Positions 35,145 to 44,565 are shown, counted from the stretch's first letter. The stretch is DNA of 64,000 nt from Mariniphaga sp. (GCA_024636975.1 JAGXGA010000027.1:124001-188000), one strand, 5' to 3'. Notes: generated by a model not told the origin, from the letters alone. A program made the numbers and translations.

Positions 35145-36497
35145 TTAAAGTTTCATTTCCCATCCTTTTTCATATTCTCTCGACCAAAGTTTTTGCGCCT
35201 GCCTGTCGCCTACAATGTGCCCGTTTTCCGGATTTATTTCCAGCGAATGCCCAACGCGTTGGGCAATATTGCCAAGCTGTACCAGAACAGTGCTCTTATG
35301 CCCGGAATCGATATCGGCAACCAGGTTTTCCCCTGATGAAATATTGTTGAAAAAGTTGCGGATATGCAGCGCGTCGAGGTGACTGGAAGGATTGGCAGCA
35401 TCACGCGGATCAATTTCCCTTGTATCCTTCACCTCCTTCACAATGTTGTTTTTCAGATCGAATACGGTATACTCATTTCCTGCGGGAATGAGCAGACTTC
35501 CTTTTTCACCATAAAATACTACACCCACCGAGCTTCCTTCTATATTTTTTCCGTTACAGCTGCGCCCTTCCCAGCTCATAGTAATGTCTTCTTCAAAATC
35601 GAGATTAATCACCTGGGTATCGGGTGTCTCCCAATCGTCGGAGTAATGGTAGCGCCCGCCGTTGGAACTGACCTTTACCGGGTAATCTACTCCAAATCCC
35701 CAGCGCAGGAGATCAATCATATGAGTGCCGTTGTTAAGGGCTTCACCAGTTCCCCAGTGCCAGAACCAGTGCCAGTTGTAATGCACTATGTTGTCTTTGT
35801 AATCTTTCCTGGGCGCCGGCCCCTGCCAGAGTTCCCAGTTTAGCCACGCGGGAACGGCAGTTGTTTTTCCTTCGCCAATAGGCCCCCGGTTGTTTGTATA
35901 CCAGCCTTTGCCAAAGTAGGGCCTCCCGATGATGCCATTTTTCAATTCTTCAATTCCCTGCACTACGTTCGGATAAGAACGGCGCTGGTTACCCATCTGA
36001 ACCGACTTTTTATACTTGTTTGCGGCCTCAATCAGCAATTCTCCCTCATGCGGATTATGACTGGCAGGTTTTTCAAGGTAGACATGCTTCCCGGCCTGCA
36101 TGGCCAGCAACGTTGCCGGTGCATGCCAGTGGTCGGGTGCAGCAACTACCAGAATGTCAACGTCACTGCTTTCGAGCGATTTCCTAAAGTCTTCAAATCC
36201 CTGAGGGCTAGTGTCCTGAACCTTCTTCACGTTTGTAATACACTTTTCAAGTGCCCTTGAATCAACATCACATATATGTATCACTTCGCAGTTCTCCTGA
36301 AATGCAAAGTTCTGTGCCAGTGCGTTTCCACGTGAGTTGACACCCATTACTGAAGCCCGAAGCATGTTGTTTGCTCCTATAATCCTGCGGTAACTGGAAG
36401 CACTGAAGCCCGGTAGAATACCACCCGCCATAATTGCAGCTGATGCTCCTGCCGATTTTCTTATAAACTCCCTTCGTGAATTGAATGTTTTGTCCAT
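35145..36497 (-). CDS. Tat-exported Gfo/Idh/MocA-family oxidoreductase (450 aa form)
   Basis: It has a twin-arginine signal NSRREFIRKSAGASAAIMAGG (residues 6-26), an NAD-binding N-terminal domain (ASVMGVNSRGNALAQNF), and the conserved VYLEKPASHNPHEGE with the EKP motif. A C-terminal domain contains HYNWHWFWHWGTGEALNNGTHMIDLLRWG, which carries the usual active-site His. The architecture is that of the secreted bacterial oxidoreductases that include GH109-like alpha-N-acetylgalactosaminidases, but membership of GH109 cannot be claimed. It is first after the lacI gene (16 bp), so it is probably under that regulator. Confidence 0.82.
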   Translation of the reverse strand: MDKTFNSRREFIRKSAGASAAIMAGGILPGFSASSYRRIIGANNMLRASVMGVNSRGNALAQNFAFQENCEVIHICDVDSRALEKCITNVKKVQDTSPQGFEDFRKSLESSDVDILVVAAPDHWHAPATLLAMQAGKHVYLEKPASHNPHEGELLIEAANKYKKSVQMGNQRRSYPNVVQGIEELKNGIIGRPYFGKGWYTNNRGPIGEGKTTAVPAWLNWELWQGPAPRKDYKDNIVHYNWHWFWHWGTGEALNNGTHMIDLLRWGFGVDYPVKVSSNGGRYHYSDDWETPDTQVINLDFEEDITMSWEGRSCNGKNIEGSSVGVVFYGEKGSLLIPAGNEYTVFDLKNNIVKEVKDTREIDPRDAANPSSHLDALHIRNFFNNISSGENLVADIDSGHKSTVLVQLGNIAQRVGHSLEINPENGHIVGDRQAQKLWSREYEKGWEMKL

Positions 36498-36513
36498 TTT
36501 ATTGATTTTTTCG

Positions 36514-37614
36514 TTAATATTCCTCTTTTAGTTCATTTGGGTAATGCTGATTGAACCGGATATAGAAATCCAGGTTTTCGCGGATGATGATATCAAGAGG
36601 TACGTGCTGTATCCTTTCCGGTTCTTTTTTGAACACAAAATAATCGAACAAAGTCTGGATTGCTCTTTTTCCCTGTTGTACGGGGCTATGGGAAATAATG
36701 AAATCGATTCCCCCGTTTTTTAAATGAGCAATATTTTCTTCAACCAGATCGTAACCAACCAATCGGATGTCCAGTTTGTGAAGAGCATGAAATTCTGAAA
36801 CCAGGAAAGCTTTAGAATTGGTGATAAAGACTCCTTTAATTGCCGGATGTTCATTGTAAAATCGTTCAAGTTCCCTGAAAACATCTTCTTTTTTGGTGGA
36901 GTTAATAGTAAGCACATGAACAGGTTTTTGACGGGGCGGTTCATTTTGCTGAAAATAGCTTCGGAAGCCTGCCTCCATTCGCTGAAGAGCCGATGCATTA
37001 GCAAAACCTTTTACCATGTTCACGATAAGGATTTCGCATTTGCCCGGTAATACTGAATTTAAAAGCCGGCCGGCAATAAATGCACTGCTTTTTACTTCAG
37101 GCCCAATGTATGATAAGCTTTGCTCATCGGGTAAATCAGCATCGATAAATACATATGGAATGCCGGCATTCTGAAGTTTATGTACAAATAGTTTACTTTC
37201 ATGAAGTAAAAGCGGCGCCAGCACAACAGCATCGGGGTTTGCATTTAAAAGATTGGCAGATTGCCTCACAAAAGAAGCTTCATCAAATAAATCGTAGTAA
37301 AAATTTTCGGTAATTATTCCATAATCCTTGTATTGTGCCGCTGCCATTTTTATTCCCCGGGCAGGCATCGACCAGTAATGGTGCGGAGAAGGTGCACCAG
37401 GCACGAGGTTACAAATCAGGAAATTTTTTCCGAGTGCAAGCGTGCGGGCAAGCAGGTTCGGATTGAAGTTCAGTTCCCGGATGGCTTTTTCCACTTTTAT
37501 TCTTTTATCAGCCGAAACTTTTCCCCGGTTGTGAATCACCCGGTCAATTGTCCCCGCCGACACATTTGCATGTCGCGCTACATCCTGAATGGTGATTTTT
37601 AAATTCCGTTTCAC
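36514..37614 (-). CDS. LacI-family transcriptional regulator
   Basis: A 366-aa DNA-binding repressor. The N-terminal LacI helix-turn-helix (ITIQDVARHANVSAGTIDRV, about 7-26) is followed by the hinge helix FNPNLLARTLA. A periplasmic-binding-protein-like sensor domain covers about 62-366, with ITSDVTH-type sugar-pocket segments not assignable by eye. It leads the minus-strand cluster of oxidoreductases and amino-sugar genes and is divergent from the alginate lyase / GH5 pair. A perfect palindrome suited to LacI proteins lies 60 bp upstream of its start. Autoregulation with control of both sides is likely (inference). Confidence 0.9.
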   Translation of the reverse strand: MKRNLKITIQDVARHANVSAGTIDRVIHNRGKVSADKRIKVEKAIRELNFNPNLLARTLALGKNFLICNLVPGAPSPHHYWSMPARGIKMAAAQYKDYGIITENFYYDLFDEASFVRQSANLLNANPDAVVLAPLLLHESKLFVHKLQNAGIPYVFIDADLPDEQSLSYIGPEVKSSAFIAGRLLNSVLPGKCEILIVNMVKGFANASALQRMEAGFRSYFQQNEPPRQKPVHVLTINSTKKEDVFRELERFYNEHPAIKGVFITNSKAFLVSEFHALHKLDIRLVGYDLVEENIAHLKNGGIDFIISHSPVQQGKRAIQTLFDYFVFKKEPERIQHVPLDIIIRENLDFYIRFNQHYPNELKEEY

Positions 37615-37674
37615 TGTAATTTAAAGATTTATTTCGTAAAGCTAATGAAATGAAATTCAACTGCAAAATAAAAG

Positions 37675-37688
37675 TGTGTGCGCACACA
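37675..37688. promoter_or_regulatory. Putative LacI-family operator TGTGTGCGCACACA
   Basis: A perfect 14-bp palindrome with the central CG typical of LacI-family operators. It lies in the 310-bp divergent gap between lacI (starting at 37614, leftward) and the alginate lyase (starting at 37925, rightward). It is the only strong dyad in that gap. TATTTTG-type sequences on both strands nearby may be -7 boxes, but none matches the full consensus. The rest of the gap holds no gene. Confidence 0.65.
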
Positions 37689-37924
37689 TTAAAAAGTTAA
37701 AGGGGATGAGTAAGGTATTGTTGTAAATTTATAGTTGCCAATATTTTGTGATTATATGCTGATGATTTCATGTTTTTATATAGAAAAAAAGTTCATGCTA
37801 TACGTGATCTTTATGCCAAATGGTATTTGCTTTTGTTGCAGGGGTTGTTAAAAAAACTGTATTTTGCAGTCCAGGAATAAATATTAAAACAACGAATTTG
37901 AATCAATTTAAATCGGTTTATAAA

Positions 37925-39007
37925 ATGAAATATACGGCGGTGGTTTTATTTGTATTTCTTTTGACAGATGCCTATTCACAGGTAACCAACGTTTTGATTC
38001 TTGATAAAAATGAAACCTACCGCTTAAGTGAAGTTATTTCCACTCATCCTGAGGTCCGAATATTAGCTGATTCAATTTTAAATTTGGCGGCAGATGCAAT
38101 AAAACACCAGCCACGACCACTTGAGGAAATGCATTTTGAAGGCCTCCTTGAAACCGACCCAAAAAGAATTCATACAGTAAAAAGCTTTGCTGACATTAAC
38201 CATACAGCCACTTTACTTTATGCCGGTTACGTAACTGACAATAAAAAATACGGGGAAAAGGTCCGGGATATCGTTGTTGAATGGGCAAAAAACTATAAGC
38301 CGGATGGAAACACAATAAATGAAAATAAATTCATAGTATTTTTCTGGGGATACCATATTTATAAAAAGCGGTTTTCACATGAACAACAGCAGCTGGTTGA
38401 AGGCTGGATTAAGGATATTGCCTTAAAGCAGATGAACCGTGAAAGAACACCAAACAACAATTGGGAGGCCAAGCGTCTAAAGATAATTGGAATTGCCGGT
38501 GTAATTCTTCAGAACAAGCAATATATAGAATATTCCATTGATGGTTTCAAAAAATACATTTCCACAAACTATTTTCCTGATGGTACCAGCAACGACCTGC
38601 ACACCCGCGATGCATTGCATTACCATATCAGTGGCATTAAACCATGTTTATCGGCTTTTATTAACTTGTCTGAATTCGACGAAAGGTTTGCTCTATTTGA
38701 CTGGGAATCGGAAAGCGGCTCTTCAATCCGTGCATCTGTTGAATTTGTCGTCCCCTATGCAAAAGGTGAAAAACAGCGTAAGGAATGGACAAACAGTAAA
38801 GTTGAGCTGGACAAAAGGAGGGCAGAAGCCGGCATTGAAGAATACCGGTCAGGTAGACTTTTTGACCCAAAGGATGCATGGGAGCTTTTTGAATGGGCTT
38901 GCTATTATAATCCCGACTGGTATGAAATATTTGAAGACCCTGAAAAATCAAAATATACTGCTTCCTGGATTGGATTGCTGAACAGTCCCTTAATAAGAAA
39001 AAACTAA
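37925..39007 (+). CDS. Alginate-lyase-superfamily protein (secreted)
   Basis: A 360-aa protein. The start at 37925 (MKYTAVVLFVFLLTDAYSQ) gives a proper signal peptide; the longer frame to 37820 adds a non-signal extension and is rejected. The helical body matches the alginate_lyase (PF05426) type: DINHTATLLYAGYV, NNNWEAKRLKIIGIAGVIL, and FPDGTSNDLHTRDALHYHISG, which contains the His and Tyr expected near an (alpha/alpha) toroid active site. It would cleave uronic-acid-containing polysaccharide by beta-elimination. It precedes the GH5 gene by 10 bp and lies opposite the putative LacI operator. Confidence 0.78.
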   Translation: MKYTAVVLFVFLLTDAYSQVTNVLILDKNETYRLSEVISTHPEVRILADSILNLAADAIKHQPRPLEEMHFEGLLETDPKRIHTVKSFADINHTATLLYAGYVTDNKKYGEKVRDIVVEWAKNYKPDGNTINENKFIVFFWGYHIYKKRFSHEQQQLVEGWIKDIALKQMNRERTPNNNWEAKRLKIIGIAGVILQNKQYIEYSIDGFKKYISTNYFPDGTSNDLHTRDALHYHISGIKPCLSAFINLSEFDERFALFDWESESGSSIRASVEFVVPYAKGEKQRKEWTNSKVELDKRRAEAGIEEYRSGRLFDPKDAWELFEWACYYNPDWYEIFEDPEKSKYTASWIGLLNSPLIRKN

Positions 39008-39017
39008 AACCTATACC

Positions 39018-40301
39018 ATGATTAGAAATTTACTTTTAATTGTCACCGGAATCTTATTGTTGTCATCTGTTGGTCTTAGGGCAGAAAAACCTGGTTTGTA
39101 TGTCGATGGGCGGTATTTATATACGCCTGCAGGTGAAAAATTAATTCTAAAAGGATATAATGCCATGATCGTTTATTGGGACATTTATGGTGAAGTTAAT
39201 TTTCCTGAAATAGAAAAGACGGGTGCAAACTGCGTGCGAATTTTCTGGAAACTGGACGGATATACATGGCCTGCATCTGACCTCGATAAGGTTTTGACCA
39301 ATTGCATACAAAATAATATGATACCCATCATTTGTTTATGGGATGCAACAGGAAACTGGGAAAAAATCCAGTTTTGTGTAAACTACTGGACATCTCCATC
39401 AATTGCCGCAGTATTAAAGAAGCATGAAAAAAACCTTATCGTAAACATTGCCAACGAGCCGGGCAACAAAGCCATGAGTAAAGATGTTTTTGTTGGTACC
39501 TATTCCAGTGCAGTACAACAGATGCGCGATGCCGGAATTAAAGCTCCGCTGATTATTGATGCCGACACATGGGGAAGAAATGCCAACTCGGTATTGGATA
39601 CTGGTACAGAATTGCTTGAACTTGATCCGGAGCACAACCTGATTTTTTCATGGCATCTCTGGGACCCTGCTAACTGGGGGATGGGAAAAATTTCTGAGAT
39701 AGACAGGATAACAGATACAGCTGTTGAAAGGAATCTCTGCTTCATCGTGGGGGAATTTGGTCCGTGTGAGCAATGCGACAAATGTGCTTCAACAAAAATC
39801 AACTGGGAATACCTGATTGAAAAATGTTATAAAAATGAAATAGGTTACCTGCCCTGGGTATGGCGATGGACCGATTGCCATTCATGTATTGAATATGAAC
39901 CGGGAAATTATGGCGACTGGGTGAACACGCCATGGGGAGAAAGTGTTTCAGTTACTCATCAGTACAGTATAAAAAATACTGCAACAAGGCCGGCCGGTAT
40001 GATTACTGCCGTAAACCGATTTGTTGGCTCTGACGATAAAATAAAAGTCTATCCTAATCCCTTTTCGGAAACCGTAAAGTTTGAAATCAGTGGTGGCAGT
40101 CAGTCGAAAATCAGCCTGAAAATTTTCTCCCTTACAGGTGAAGAGCTGGCAACAGTGGAAAATGCTAAATCGATTTCGGGGAATTACCATACCGAATGGC
40201 GGCCCGGGCAGAAATTGACAAGTGGTGTATATTTGTATAAATTATTGATCGAAGACAGCGGTAATTCATATGCAAGGGAAGGGAAGTTTATAAAATACTG
40301 A
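39018..40301 (+). CDS. GH5-type glycoside hydrolase with T9SS C-terminal sorting domain
   Basis: A 427-aa secreted enzyme with a signal peptide (1-22), then a TIM barrel with the GH5 acid/base motif NIANEPG (Glu147) and nucleophile motif FIVGEFG (Glu246). FSWHLWDPANWG lies between them. After about residue 340 comes a type A sorting domain: VYPNPFSETVKFEISGG and, at the end, GVYLYKLLIEDSG. This predicts export by the type IX system and attachment to or release from the cell surface. GH5 members act on beta-mannans or beta-glucans; the target is not set. It is probably co-transcribed with the alginate lyase. Confidence 0.85.
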   Translation: MIRNLLLIVTGILLLSSVGLRAEKPGLYVDGRYLYTPAGEKLILKGYNAMIVYWDIYGEVNFPEIEKTGANCVRIFWKLDGYTWPASDLDKVLTNCIQNNMIPIICLWDATGNWEKIQFCVNYWTSPSIAAVLKKHEKNLIVNIANEPGNKAMSKDVFVGTYSSAVQQMRDAGIKAPLIIDADTWGRNANSVLDTGTELLELDPEHNLIFSWHLWDPANWGMGKISEIDRITDTAVERNLCFIVGEFGPCEQCDKCASTKINWEYLIEKCYKNEIGYLPWVWRWTDCHSCIEYEPGNYGDWVNTPWGESVSVTHQYSIKNTATRPAGMITAVNRFVGSDDKIKVYPNPFSETVKFEISGGSQSKISLKIFSLTGEELATVENAKSISGNYHTEWRPGQKLTSGVYLYKLLIEDSGNSYAREGKFIKY

Positions 40302-40335
40302 TGTTTTGAATAAATAATAAAAACACATAGTTAAG

Positions 40336-41292
40336 ATGCTTATAAATACTTTGCTACTCGTTTTGGGGCTTGTTGTTTTAATTAAAGGTGCCGACTGGAT
40401 GGTTAGCGGGGCATCGGCTTTGGCTAAAAAATACAATGTTTCGGACCTGATTATTGGACTAACCATTGTTGCTTTTGGAACTTCTGCACCCGAACTGGTA
40501 GTGAATGTAATTGCTTCTTCCCAGAATCTCAACGACATCGTTCTGGGTAATGTATTAGGAAGTAACATTGCCAACCTATTTTTAATCCTGGGCATCACTG
40601 GGATTATCTATCCACTTGTGGTGCAATCGAGTACTATATGGAAAGAAATTCCTATATCGCTGCTGGCAGTAGTCGCATTATTTTTGCTGGCCAACAACTT
40701 TTTTGTCGTTGATAATCCTGTACTTTCAAGGATCGATGGCATACTTCTATTGCTGATGTTCAGTTTGTTTATGTTTTATATTTATCGTCTTTCAAAAGCC
40801 GATACTTCAACCCCGGAGATTACAGTAAGTGAAATGTCAGGACTAAAGATGGGTACTTTAATTGTGCTTGGGTTGGGAGGCCTGGTTTTTGGCGGACGCC
40901 TGGTGGTGAATAATGCCATTCAAATTGCCACTGAGTTGGGATTAAGCGAAAAAATCATTGGCTTTACCATTGTTGCTATCGGAACTTCGCTTCCTGAACT
41001 TGCTACATCGGTGGTAGCAGCACTTCGAAAAAACACCAATATTGCCGTTGGGAATATAATCGGTTCAAACATATTTAACATCTTTTTCGTACTCGCTATC
41101 AGTTCATTGGTTCTGCCGATATCATTCAACCCTGTTTTCAATACCGACATCTACCTGCTGGCAGGCGGGACCTTTTTTTTATTTATTGCCATGTTTACCG
41201 GGGGACGTAAAAAGCTCGACCGCTGGGAAGCAATAATCTTATTGCTGATTTACCTGGGTTATACTGCCTGGCTGGTTTCAAAGGAACTGTAA
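40336..41292 (+). CDS. CaCA-family sodium/calcium exchanger (YrbG-like)
   Basis: A 318-aa inner-membrane antiporter with about ten helices in two inverted halves. Each half carries an alpha-repeat: IVAFGTSAPELVVNV in the first and IVAIGTSLPELATSVVAA in the second. The acidic Glu residues in the PEL sequences bind the cation. This is the classic signature of bacterial calcium/sodium antiporters. It lies 34 bp after the GH5 gene on the same strand and ends one base before the convergent GH10 gene. A link to polysaccharide use is not obvious. Confidence 0.92.
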   Translation: MLINTLLLVLGLVVLIKGADWMVSGASALAKKYNVSDLIIGLTIVAFGTSAPELVVNVIASSQNLNDIVLGNVLGSNIANLFLILGITGIIYPLVVQSSTIWKEIPISLLAVVALFLLANNFFVVDNPVLSRIDGILLLLMFSLFMFYIYRLSKADTSTPEITVSEMSGLKMGTLIVLGLGGLVFGGRLVVNNAIQIATELGLSEKIIGFTIVAIGTSLPELATSVVAALRKNTNIAVGNIIGSNIFNIFFVLAISSLVLPISFNPVFNTDIYLLAGGTFFLFIAMFTGGRKKLDRWEAIILLLIYLGYTAWLVSKEL

Positions 41293-41293
41293 T

Positions 41294-43378
41294 TTATTTT
41301 ATCGTGAATTTCTCTCTAAACCTTCGGTTACCCGACTCCACCGATAAAAAATACAGCCCTGGTTTTAATTGAGGGAGCTCCAGAACATTTTCGTACGACA
41401 AATTCATTTTGCGGGTAAGTTTCCTGCTCCCGGTTACATCTGTCACAGTAACACGGGAATTTCCCTGCAGTTGACTGGTCAGCTCAATATTTAACCGGGT
41501 TACTGCCGGATTCGGATAGATTCTGATCTTCCCTCCATTTAATTCCATATAAGTTTCAGCCGCGGTAAATACAGGCGTATCTGAATGTTGTGTCCCTTCG
41601 GCGGTCACCGACAGGTCATCTACATTAATTGTAATTTCATTTTCCATGTTGAAATGAACAGGTACTGATTTAATAAAAGTAGTACCGTTATAATTTACCT
41701 CCACATCATAATTTCCAAGGAAACAGGAGCCAAAATCAGAACTGCCGGAAGCATCTGAATTCTTCGATTGCTCAGGTGTCCACCACACATCGAAAACCAG
41801 TTGTTTGTAAATCTCACCCTGTGGCCTGATGGTCCAGTCGAGGTTGTACCATGCTGCCTCCGGTTTCCAGTGGCGCCCTTCCCAAAAGCCCCAGCTAAGA
41901 ATACTTTTAACATGCGGATAACTGAACAGCGCTGTCATGAAATCGCGGGTGTAATTTACCTTCAACTCATCATTTAATGAATTGATATCAAATTCCGTTA
42001 TTTTAATTTCTTTGTTGAACGTCGAAAACCGGTCGAGGATTTCAAATACTTTAGGAATGCCGGTAACCAATTCAGCAAAATGGCCCTGCATGCCTATACC
42101 GTCAATTTCGCCTCCTTGTTCATCAATGTACTGTATTATATCAAAATAGCCATCCTGGTGGTTGGTATTCACCCCTCCATTTCCCAGGATGCTGTAATCG
42201 TTAATGTATAATTTTACATCCGGGTCAACCTCCCTGGTCTTCTTAAACCAGTCGGCCATTATTTCGTCACCTGTCACATCCTGCAAAGCGTGATTAGTGA
42301 AAGGCTCATTCAGCACATCCCAGTCAACAAGCCGTCCTTTGGTAAATCCTGCCGCCTCTTCAATCCGTTCCATGGTTTCCAAACGCAGCCTTGCTGCATT
42401 ATCCTGGTATAGCTGCAGGTAATCGGGCAGATATTGCCATCCGGGCCAGATAAGTGTATGGCCTCTTACCCTGAAATTCCGTGTGTCGAGGCTGTCGATG
42501 GCCCTTAAAATATAGTTGTGGTTACTGCGCGTGACCCATGGCCGCCATTTCAAATCGTTTTCAAAAACAACTTCATTGAACAGTTCGTGGATATGATTTC
42601 TATAGGTGGCATTGCTTAAATAATGATTTCCGTCAATAGCCGATCCAAACCCGAACAGGTGCTGTTTCATTTTTAGTGAAACCTGCGCTCCTGCAACAGG
42701 ATTGTTTTGTGCGTCTACAAGATTAACTGCCACATTTCCCTTCCTGAATTTTATAATCCGCTCTGCAGCTTCTGTTCGCCAGGCGGCATCAGGTTCCATT
42801 CCTGCATAACGGACTTCCATTACGGGAAGATCTCCCAGGGTGAGCGTTTTCTTATAATTCAGAAACTGAACATCGGCTACCTGAATGGTTTGTACGCCAT
42901 AGCCCACAAAAAAGGCAGCCTTGTGCTTGTCAGCTGTCAACGACATATCCGACTTGAATCCGTATACAAAATGAGTCCACTCACCGCCGGGTGCAAATGT
43001 TTTGCTCAGTGGTTTAGCGTAGGTCTCATTGTGTTCGATTATGGCTGTTAACAAACCTTCTCCGGCTTCGGAACCTGACATGGTAGTCCGGGCCCAGAAT
43101 GAAACCAGGCAAATATCGTCTTCTTCCAACGCTGTATTCGTTTCAAATACCAGTTGTACATCCCAGTAATTTGCCGTATTGGCTGTTACATCTACTTCAA
43201 GCGCCTGGCTAAAAAGTTCATGTTCCACGTCCACCACTGTTACTTTAGCTGAACTTCCAATCTTTGTGAAATTGGTAATGGCATCGTTTATCATGTTGGT
43301 GCCGCCTGGCGGAATGTCAATAGCATTTGATACAAGTACTGTTATCATGAGTCCAAGGAAAGGAATAATTTTCTTCAT
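41294..43378 (-). CDS. Modular GH10 xylanase with N-terminal CBM-like domain and T9SS sorting domain
   Basis: A 694-aa secreted endo-beta-1,4-xylanase. The start at 43378 (MKKIIPFLGLMITVLVSNA) yields a signal peptide; the longer frame to 43519 runs over a terminator and is rejected. An N-terminal beta-sandwich of about 150 residues resembles carbohydrate-binding modules of the CBM4/9/22 type. The GH10 barrel has acid/base motif DWDVLNEPF and nucleophile motif ITEFDINS, and GHTLIWPGW is another GH10 segment. The type A sorting domain at the end starts IRIYPNPAVTRLNIEL. It would hydrolyse xylan chains at the cell surface, complementing the CE15 esterases in the same window. Confidence 0.9.
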   Translation of the reverse strand: MKKIIPFLGLMITVLVSNAIDIPPGGTNMINDAITNFTKIGSSAKVTVVDVEHELFSQALEVDVTANTANYWDVQLVFETNTALEEDDICLVSFWARTTMSGSEAGEGLLTAIIEHNETYAKPLSKTFAPGGEWTHFVYGFKSDMSLTADKHKAAFFVGYGVQTIQVADVQFLNYKKTLTLGDLPVMEVRYAGMEPDAAWRTEAAERIIKFRKGNVAVNLVDAQNNPVAGAQVSLKMKQHLFGFGSAIDGNHYLSNATYRNHIHELFNEVVFENDLKWRPWVTRSNHNYILRAIDSLDTRNFRVRGHTLIWPGWQYLPDYLQLYQDNAARLRLETMERIEEAAGFTKGRLVDWDVLNEPFTNHALQDVTGDEIMADWFKKTREVDPDVKLYINDYSILGNGGVNTNHQDGYFDIIQYIDEQGGEIDGIGMQGHFAELVTGIPKVFEILDRFSTFNKEIKITEFDINSLNDELKVNYTRDFMTALFSYPHVKSILSWGFWEGRHWKPEAAWYNLDWTIRPQGEIYKQLVFDVWWTPEQSKNSDASGSSDFGSCFLGNYDVEVNYNGTTFIKSVPVHFNMENEITINVDDLSVTAEGTQHSDTPVFTAAETYMELNGGKIRIYPNPAVTRLNIELTSQLQGNSRVTVTDVTGSRKLTRKMNLSYENVLELPQLKPGLYFLSVESGNRRFREKFTIK

Positions 43379-43483
43379 TTTATTACCGGTTTTAGTATCT
43401 ATTTTCAAAGATAACAAGGATGGTAAAAGAAACAAGCTGAATTCGAAAATCCATCCGGTATCAATCAGTCCGATTCTGATCCA

Positions 43484-43513
43484 ATAAAAAAGCCGCCGGG
43501 GAAAACCGGCGGC
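43484..43513 (-). terminator. Intrinsic terminator of the DUF1080 gene
   Basis: A perfect 8-bp GC-rich stem, GCCGCCGG with CCGGCGGC (43492-43499 and 43506-43513), has a 6-nt loop and is followed on the minus strand by six U. It lies 50 bp past the DUF1080 stop and upstream of the GH10 start. Confidence 0.9.
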
Positions 43514-43563
43514 CTGCAATTCTACAAATATTTTGAAGGAGCAGTAACGCTCCGTTTATTAGT

Positions 43564-44565
43564 TTATTTAACCACAGGAGTAAGTAACATGTTACGGTAG
43601 GAAACCTTTCCATGATCACCCTGCAGGTAGATGGGGCCTTTACTGAATACATCGGCGCTGATCGCACCTCCGGTAGGACCGTACACCGGCTGGTTGTCGA
43701 TAATGGTGGTGCCGTTCAGCTTAACTGTAACGTAGCGGTCAACCAGGGTGATATCCATCGATTGCCATTCACCGGCAGGTTTTTCAGCAGCCTCCGATGG
43801 GGTAATGCGGCTGTATGCAGCACCCATATTGTGCGAATCCACGTCTTTTCCGTAGGAATCCACTACCTGGATTTCGTAAAGGCCGCGCAGATAGACTCCG
43901 CTGTTGCTGCCTTCAGGTACATTTACCTCCAGGGCCAGGTTAAAATTCTCAAACTCTTCTTCAGTGCGGAGGTTGCCATATGAAACATGTTCCCCTTCCT
44001 TCTGCACCGGGTCGTTCACCATAACGCCATCAACCACTTTGAATCCATTCTGCTGGTCCGGGTTTATTAATCTCCAGCCTGAGAGGTCCTTCCCATTGAA
44101 CAGTTTAATGGGGTCGCCGAATTTCACTTCCGAAAGATCGGGTGCATCCGGCACCGGCGGAAGCTTCCATCCGTAAAATTTACTCTCGTTAACCTCCATC
44201 CCATTTCTGGAGGGTTGCAGCGATTTCCCTGATATGCGGTCGTTACTGCGGGTAATTTCCAGGATATGGGGAACGATCATACTTCGTTCTTTCCCATCTT
44301 TCCCTTCCCGTTTAATCTCATTGGCACGCATAACCGTCAAGTGGTTCTCATCCTTCATGAAAACACTCTGAACCGGCAATACACTTCCCCCACGCCAAAG
44401 CAGTTCTGCATCGAGGAACCCGTTGTTATCAAAAACATGCAGCCATCCCACCGAGCCATCTTCAATTTCAATGCTCCACATTCCTTTAAAGCCGTCAGGC
44501 CTTTGGGCATTGGCAACCGATACTGCAAGAATAGCAGCAATAAACAATACTGATAATTTCTTCAT
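43564..44565 (-). CDS. Secreted DUF1080 (3-keto-disaccharide hydrolase-type) protein
   Basis: A 333-aa exported protein with a signal peptide ending near VANA (residue 20). The first half (about 25-140) is a small beta domain that recalls lipocalin-like or repeat sheets. The second half is a DUF1080 concanavalin-like sandwich starting KLFNGKDLSGWRLINPD, with YGNLRTEEEFENFNLALEVN and GSNSGVYLRGLYEIQVVDS typical of the family. Some family members hydrolyse 3-keto-glycosides. The two Tat-exported Gfo/Idh/MocA oxidoreductases about 8 kb away could in principle supply keto-sugars (inference). It has its own terminator. Confidence 0.88.
   Translation of the reverse strand: MKKLSVLFIAAILAVSVANAQRPDGFKGMWSIEIEDGSVGWLHVFDNNGFLDAELLWRGGSVLPVQSVFMKDENHLTVMRANEIKREGKDGKERSMIVPHILEITRSNDRISGKSLQPSRNGMEVNESKFYGWKLPPVPDAPDLSEVKFGDPIKLFNGKDLSGWRLINPDQQNGFKVVDGVMVNDPVQKEGEHVSYGNLRTEEEFENFNLALEVNVPEGSNSGVYLRGLYEIQVVDSYGKDVDSHNMGAAYSRITPSEAAEKPAGEWQSMDITLVDRYVTVKLNGTTIIDNQPVYGPTGGAISADVFSKGPIYLQGDHGKVSYRNMLLTPVVK

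Noticed and set aside
35145-36497. Assignment as a GH109 alpha-N-acetylgalactosaminidase
   Set aside because: The fold and Tat signal agree, but many secreted Gfo/Idh/MocA proteins share them and no GH109-specific residue could be confirmed by eye.
37820-37924. N-terminal extension of the alginate lyase to 37820
   Set aside because: The internal Met at 37925 starts a clean signal peptide; the extension would bury it.
43379-43519. N-terminal extension of the GH10 xylanase to 43519
   Set aside because: It would read through the intrinsic terminator hairpin; the start at 43378 gives a normal signal peptide.
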